From NCBI GenBank assembly GCA_004794785.1, contig SJOL01006399.1, positions 262,712-326,711 of the forward strand: a stretch of 64,000 nucleotides of DNA, written 5' to 3'. A model generated the notes under the pieces. That model ran no database searches, had not been told where the DNA came from, and saw only the letters and a program-made list of their open reading frames with translations. The translations under genes and the position numbers were made by a program. Each line of letters starts with the position of its first letter. Position 1 is the stretch's first letter. This document shows positions 59,742 to 64,000 of this stretch, piece by piece. Source of the stretch: Opisthorchis felineus. Lineage: Eukaryota > Platyhelminthes > Trematoda > Opisthorchiida > Opisthorchiidae.

Positions 59742-62700
59742 ATCTATCACGGAGAGGATGGACCTTACCGATGTGTGATTGTACACATCCATAACTCACC
59801 GAGTAGGGAGTGTACGTGTGACACCCACGTAGCGTCTCATACCAGGTTGGTCAGGGGTCAGAGGTTTGTCCAAGACGGCCTGCTTGTCCTCTACGTTGGC
59901 CGTTGGAACGTATGTGGTGACTTGCTCCTTATAAAGGTAGGCTGCTCCGACGGTCTTACGCCAACCGCCGCTGCCCTGCATTTTGGCTTTCAAGCCAAAT
60001 GCTTTGAGTGGAGAACCTAATCGTCCTCCTGTCTAGGTATGGGCACCCTGTCCGTATCCGAGCCCACGTACAACCGTGAACTGCACAATTACAAATAATT
60101 TCATGCCACATCAGCCATCACGACCAAACATCAAAAGCGTCACCTTACTTGCTGCATAAAGCAGAGCTTGCAGGCGAAACAGGTTACTGCTGATGCTCCT
60201 TTTCTCTTCCGCATATTAGCTCTTCTCTCGCTCCTCAACCCGTTGCTAGCGGCATCTCCGTGGGCCTATTCATGAGGACTGGAGGGTTGGTTTGCCGCCC
60301 ATTGCAGCTAGCTTCAATGTTTACGGTTGACTCGGCCACCAAGGTCACAGGCACTTCGAAATTATCCTTCGAACCCTGACGCTCAGTTCATCTGGTAAAC
60401 TTTAACGTTCACATTCTGAAATAATCTGGTAACAACAGACTGCTCTTGCATGCACGCTAGATTCGCTTTTTATGGATGTGCGCTGTCTCGGTAAAACGAA
60501 GATTTAAGACCCAAGTACGATTGTTAAACGGACTGCTCACTTCTAGTTGCGCACCTGTGGCGATCCAGCAACCGCTGAGCCCGGGTCTGCTGGGGTTAGC
60601 GTCGTTCTAAGCTGCCGAGCTGAAGTGTCCGTGCTTGAATGGTTGCCAGTTAATAGTCTCCTCTGTGCGGTTTGTTTGGCAGCGCCTGTGAGAACATCCA
60701 ATAAAAGCCCCGATAATCGCTGATTGTTGCTTACGCCGCAACAAACCGTGGCCCAGATACACCAAAGGCAGCTTTTTACGCATTGAGCGAATTGTTACAG
60801 TGGGCCAAGGATTCAGGTATTGTTGTGGTTGCGGGGATAAGAGTGCTCATGTACGTAGACTTAGCGCTTCTGAGCCTTAATTGGGTGGTCGTTTAGGACT
60901 GGAAACAAGAAGGTGAACGTCTGTTGCAGTAATGTGCTGGCCACAGGCTGTTCCTGAGCAGTACTAACTTCCGGAACAACATAAGCCGACTGGCCACACG
61001 GTCCCCTCGCATTCCAGCCAAACTCCAATACACGTAGACCATATCCCATTTGGCAGTAGGTGGAATCTGTCAATTACTAACAGTTCCTAGTTCTGGAACA
61101 CCTAGGTGGACTGGATCACGCGCGTGTTCGTTGCTCCTTCTCGTCGCGGTCTTCAGGGATGCGCAAAGTGCGCACGCCTCACCTGGTCATCGAGAAACTC
61201 TCGAACCCTAATGTGGAACAAGTCCACCAGAACAACCTACCGAAGTCCCTTTCGGACAAGATGTCTTCTGATGTTGATTATTACTGGAATGTGCTCTCCA
61301 CAACAATGCAAGATACTGGATAGCCTGCTTGTGGAGTGGTTCAACAAAGTAGATCTGAGTAGTGGATCTCGAACAACGCTAAAAGTGTTTGCAGCTGGGC
61401 AGTATATTCCTCCTGGTAGAAGATACATTGCCACCCGACGAAAAGTCAGACTTCAGGTGAAAACGAGAATCTGCTCGGACCGAGAAGCTTGGTGGGTCAA
61501 GAAAGCTGAAGAGATTGAGGAAACGACAAATCCTGGAAATGTGTGCAAACTATTCCAGCTGATAACCGCAACGGTTACAACAAGGCCTCCGGTAGGTAAA
61601 ACAAAAACGCCTCGCTTATCTCTACAAACGAATAACGCGTGAATTGTTGGATTGAACACTTCCAAGAACAATTAAGCTGGCACCTGCAGTTGCTCAGCCG
61701 GACTCCTGACCCGCAACGCAGCCCTGAACAGTCAAATGGGAACCCCCAACGGCTTAGAAAATAAGCAAGTGCCTTTTGTTCCTCAACCGTCATCGAGCTA
61801 CTAGTGCGGGCGAACTCACAGCCCCCTCTGTTCAGTCTTCCGTCGCTGCTTGTTTAAATCATTTGCCTCTATCTGGACAAAAGAAACCATCCAAGCCAAC
61901 TGGAATGAGTAGACACTGGTACCCACTTACAAAAAGAGTGTTCGCGGTGAGTGTAACGAACACAGAGTGTTAGAACAACGACATGCTCATAGGTGTCCTA
62001 CAATCTTGATTTTCCTGATTTCGAAAGTGCGTTCAATTCCGTCGACCAGTTAGTTCCAACCTGCTTGCGCGACAGGGTATGCCCCAGAAGTTCGTGAACA
62101 ACATGCGCTGTCTGCGTTCACAAAATTATGGATGCGTGAAAGTGTATGGGGAGCACTCCAAAAGCTTTCTACAAGCATTGGTGGCTGAAAGGGATGTTCA
62201 CCTTCTTCATTTTTATCTAATTTCATCATTCATGAGGTGATCGGCCGAACGCTGCAGTCTCCAAAATCCCTGTGTTCAGATCTCTTCGAATTGGAAACTT
62301 GTCGACCTGGAATATGCAGACGACATTGTTTTCACTTGTGCAGAGCAGAAAACGCAAGCATTACTTGAAAAGCTGACAAAGATCTCCAGTCTTTTGAAAC
62401 ATGCTTCCCTCCCGAAAGGTGGAAAGTTATGCCGCGGGAGTAACATACATTTAACAGGTTTTTAATAAATCAAGGAAGGGCACTGGAAGCTGTGGAACGC
62501 TATATGTATCTTGGGGTTTGCATTAGCTCAAACGGTAGTGTGACAGACAAAGTGAACGTACGAATCGCTTTTACCAATTTGCATCAGTTGTGGCGTTAAA
62601 TAGTCGTATTACTGGGCCTCAAAAAACTCATGTGTCAGACTATGGTACGAGCTGCGAGAATTGGTTACGTCCGCTGGAGGACCTGAAACATCTTCGTGTC

Positions 62701-63310
62701 TTTGGCAACAGATGTCTCAGCTATAGATGAAGTCAGCTAAAACCAGAGAATTCGCAATAAAGCGGTCAGGAGACGGGTTTTTGGTGACGCTGATAGTAGT
62801 TGACCAAAAGAATGCATCCAGCATTGCAAGCTTAGTTAGCTGGGCAATGTGCTACATTTACCGAGTTGCCACTTTCCAAGGCCATCGTTGTTTTCCGTAC
62901 CTAATTCGAGGTGGCGGAAACCTGGAGGTGGACAGCATCTGATATGACAGAAGGGAATGAAGGGTGTTACGAAAAGTTTGGGTGCTGTTGGTGCTGTTCG
63001 CTTTGCAGACTGTGGTCCACGTAACCCTCCCTGCGCTTGATTGGAGACACCAAACGGCGTGCTGGCTAACAGGTCTCCTTGGCATTCATGGTATAACTTT
63101 CTATGCAGACGGTCTGATTGTGTCGGAGTTGTATACACCACGGATGTTTGTGTTATGCTAGCCCTAGTTCCCCATCCATGTCCCATTTATTTCTTCTTTT
63201 CTTTATAAGGCTTTATTCAAATAAATTGACATGGTTGTTAGGCAGTGAAGCACCAGTGTTCTCATTAGGTGTTGTCGTCATTGAGGATGATGGTGATAAT
63301 AATACTCATA
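59742..63310 (+). mobile_element. LINE-B copy, near full length, decayed
   Basis: The leader (59742-60090) matches 20374-20711. The following bases (CATGCCACATCAGCCATCACG, CTTGCTGCATAAAGCAGAGC) match the region before the ORF in the 20-kb copy. Endonuclease pieces span 60290-61110 (PPIAASFNV, VLEWLPVNSLLCAV, SGIVVVAGD, FGLETRR, WNLSITN). A linker follows at 61180-61740 (NLPKSLSDKMSSDVDYYWNVL). Reverse transcriptase runs about 61980-62560 ([53 protein letters not shown]). The C-terminus is at 62640-63100 (EGMKGVTKSLGA, RNPPCA.LETPNG) and the 3' UTR carries ATTCAAATAAATTG and a GGATGATGGTGATAATAAT tail. Many frameshifts and stops. Length about 3.57 kb. Confidence 0.82.
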
Positions 63311-64000
63311 TTCCCAAGCCCAATGGATTTCTCTGACGGCTGGAGTGGGTTAACGAGCGGCTTTAAAGCGCTGTATCACTCTCTTTTCGACCGAGTTGTG
63401 GCATAAAAAACAACGGAACTCTATCGGAAGCCGGAAGTTTATGGTTATTGAAAGGCACACTGGTCTAGGTCCTCAAATAGGAAGCATACATCTCTGTTGG
63501 AGTGCAGATTCATTTCAAATCGGTTATATCCTTTTCCTAATATCCTCCAAGCATGGGAGTGCTGAACGAAGCATTTCCGCTAGATAATGGTATCGTCTTG
63601 CTTCCTCCCAGTAAATTTGATCATTCGAAACCGGTTTTGGCAATCGCGTTATTTTCATATCGTAGTTGTGTGGAGGATAACAGAATATAACCTGAGCGCT
63701 CACACAGATCTTCGGATGATACATTTTACGCTACAGTGTTTAATAGTCGTTCGAACCTCCGCGTTTGTTCACATCGTTATCCTGCATCTGTGCACCCGAA
63801 ATCTAACTGCAACGTTACGATGGAACTGTTGTTGTGCCCGTACCATCAAATATGGGGAAATACATGGAAGGGCGCGCAATGAGTACAACAGAACATACCT
63901 AATCTGGAGATCGGATAGGCGGTGATGGCTAAACCGACTCATCCGAACAAAACGCCTTCATCCGTCTGACCATGACCACGTTCCGTGAATGTTCTTTTTT

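Noticed and set aside
1..64000. CRISPR array, bacterial operons or viral genome
   Set aside because: No spaced direct repeats, no ribosome-binding-site-led gene clusters; spliced gene structure shows a eukaryotic chromosome.

Overview
This is a eukaryotic window, most likely from a digenean flatworm (trematode). The grounds are a multi-exon gene with GT-AG introns, two tiny introns (38 nt each) next to its start codon and multi-kilobase introns further 3', and a heavy load of RTE-like, CR1-like and R2-like non-LTR retrotransposons, tRNA-derived SINEs and solo LTRs. Base composition looks moderate rather than strongly AT-rich, which would fit a fasciolid, opisthorchiid or paragonimid better than Schistosoma. 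The species is not determined.

Layout. 1-2.3 kb: nothing recognisable. 2.3-3.8 kb: a decayed CR1-like LINE. 4,473-43,715 (+): one host gene, a SETD2/Set2 histone H3 lysine-36 methyltransferase. I rebuilt it as 21 coding exons whose phases all agree, predicting about 1,885 residues in the order proline-rich and RS-rich N-terminus, AWS, SET, post-SET, helical middle region, WW, SRI. Several exons (1, 2, 13, 14, 18 and 19) are short and rest on splice sites plus family similarity. The exon 11-12 region is the least certain part. 43.7-49 kb: an R2-clade LINE 3' half, a SINE and RTE-like pieces. 49-59.3 kb: little I can recognise apart from a 57-bp LINE remnant and an AT microsatellite. 59.7-63.3 kb: a near full-length but decayed RTE-like LINE.

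The SETD2 introns hold most of the repeats, which I sorted by internal comparison. LINE-A is RTE-like, with a roughly 550-bp 5' leader at 15.8, 24.4 and 33.4 kb. LINE-B is RTE-like, with a roughly 330-bp leader at 10.8, 20.4, 21.7, 29.5 and 59.8 kb and a GATGAT tail. The third family is a tRNA-derived SINE, and the fourth an LTR of about 390 bp. Nesting gives relative ages: a LINE-B copy splits a SINE with a 9-bp target duplication, and solo LTRs sit inside a LINE-A copy (5-bp duplication) and inside another SINE. The SINE shares a roughly 40-bp core with the 5' leader of LINE-B.

The gene's product would bind elongating RNA polymerase II through the SRI domain and trimethylate H3K36 through AWS-SET-post-SET. 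The RS-rich N-terminus suggests a further link to splicing factors, which is inference. A cluster of coding-looking segments on the minus strand of intron 16 (about 37.9-39.0 kb) is unexplained and is the best candidate for something undescribed.
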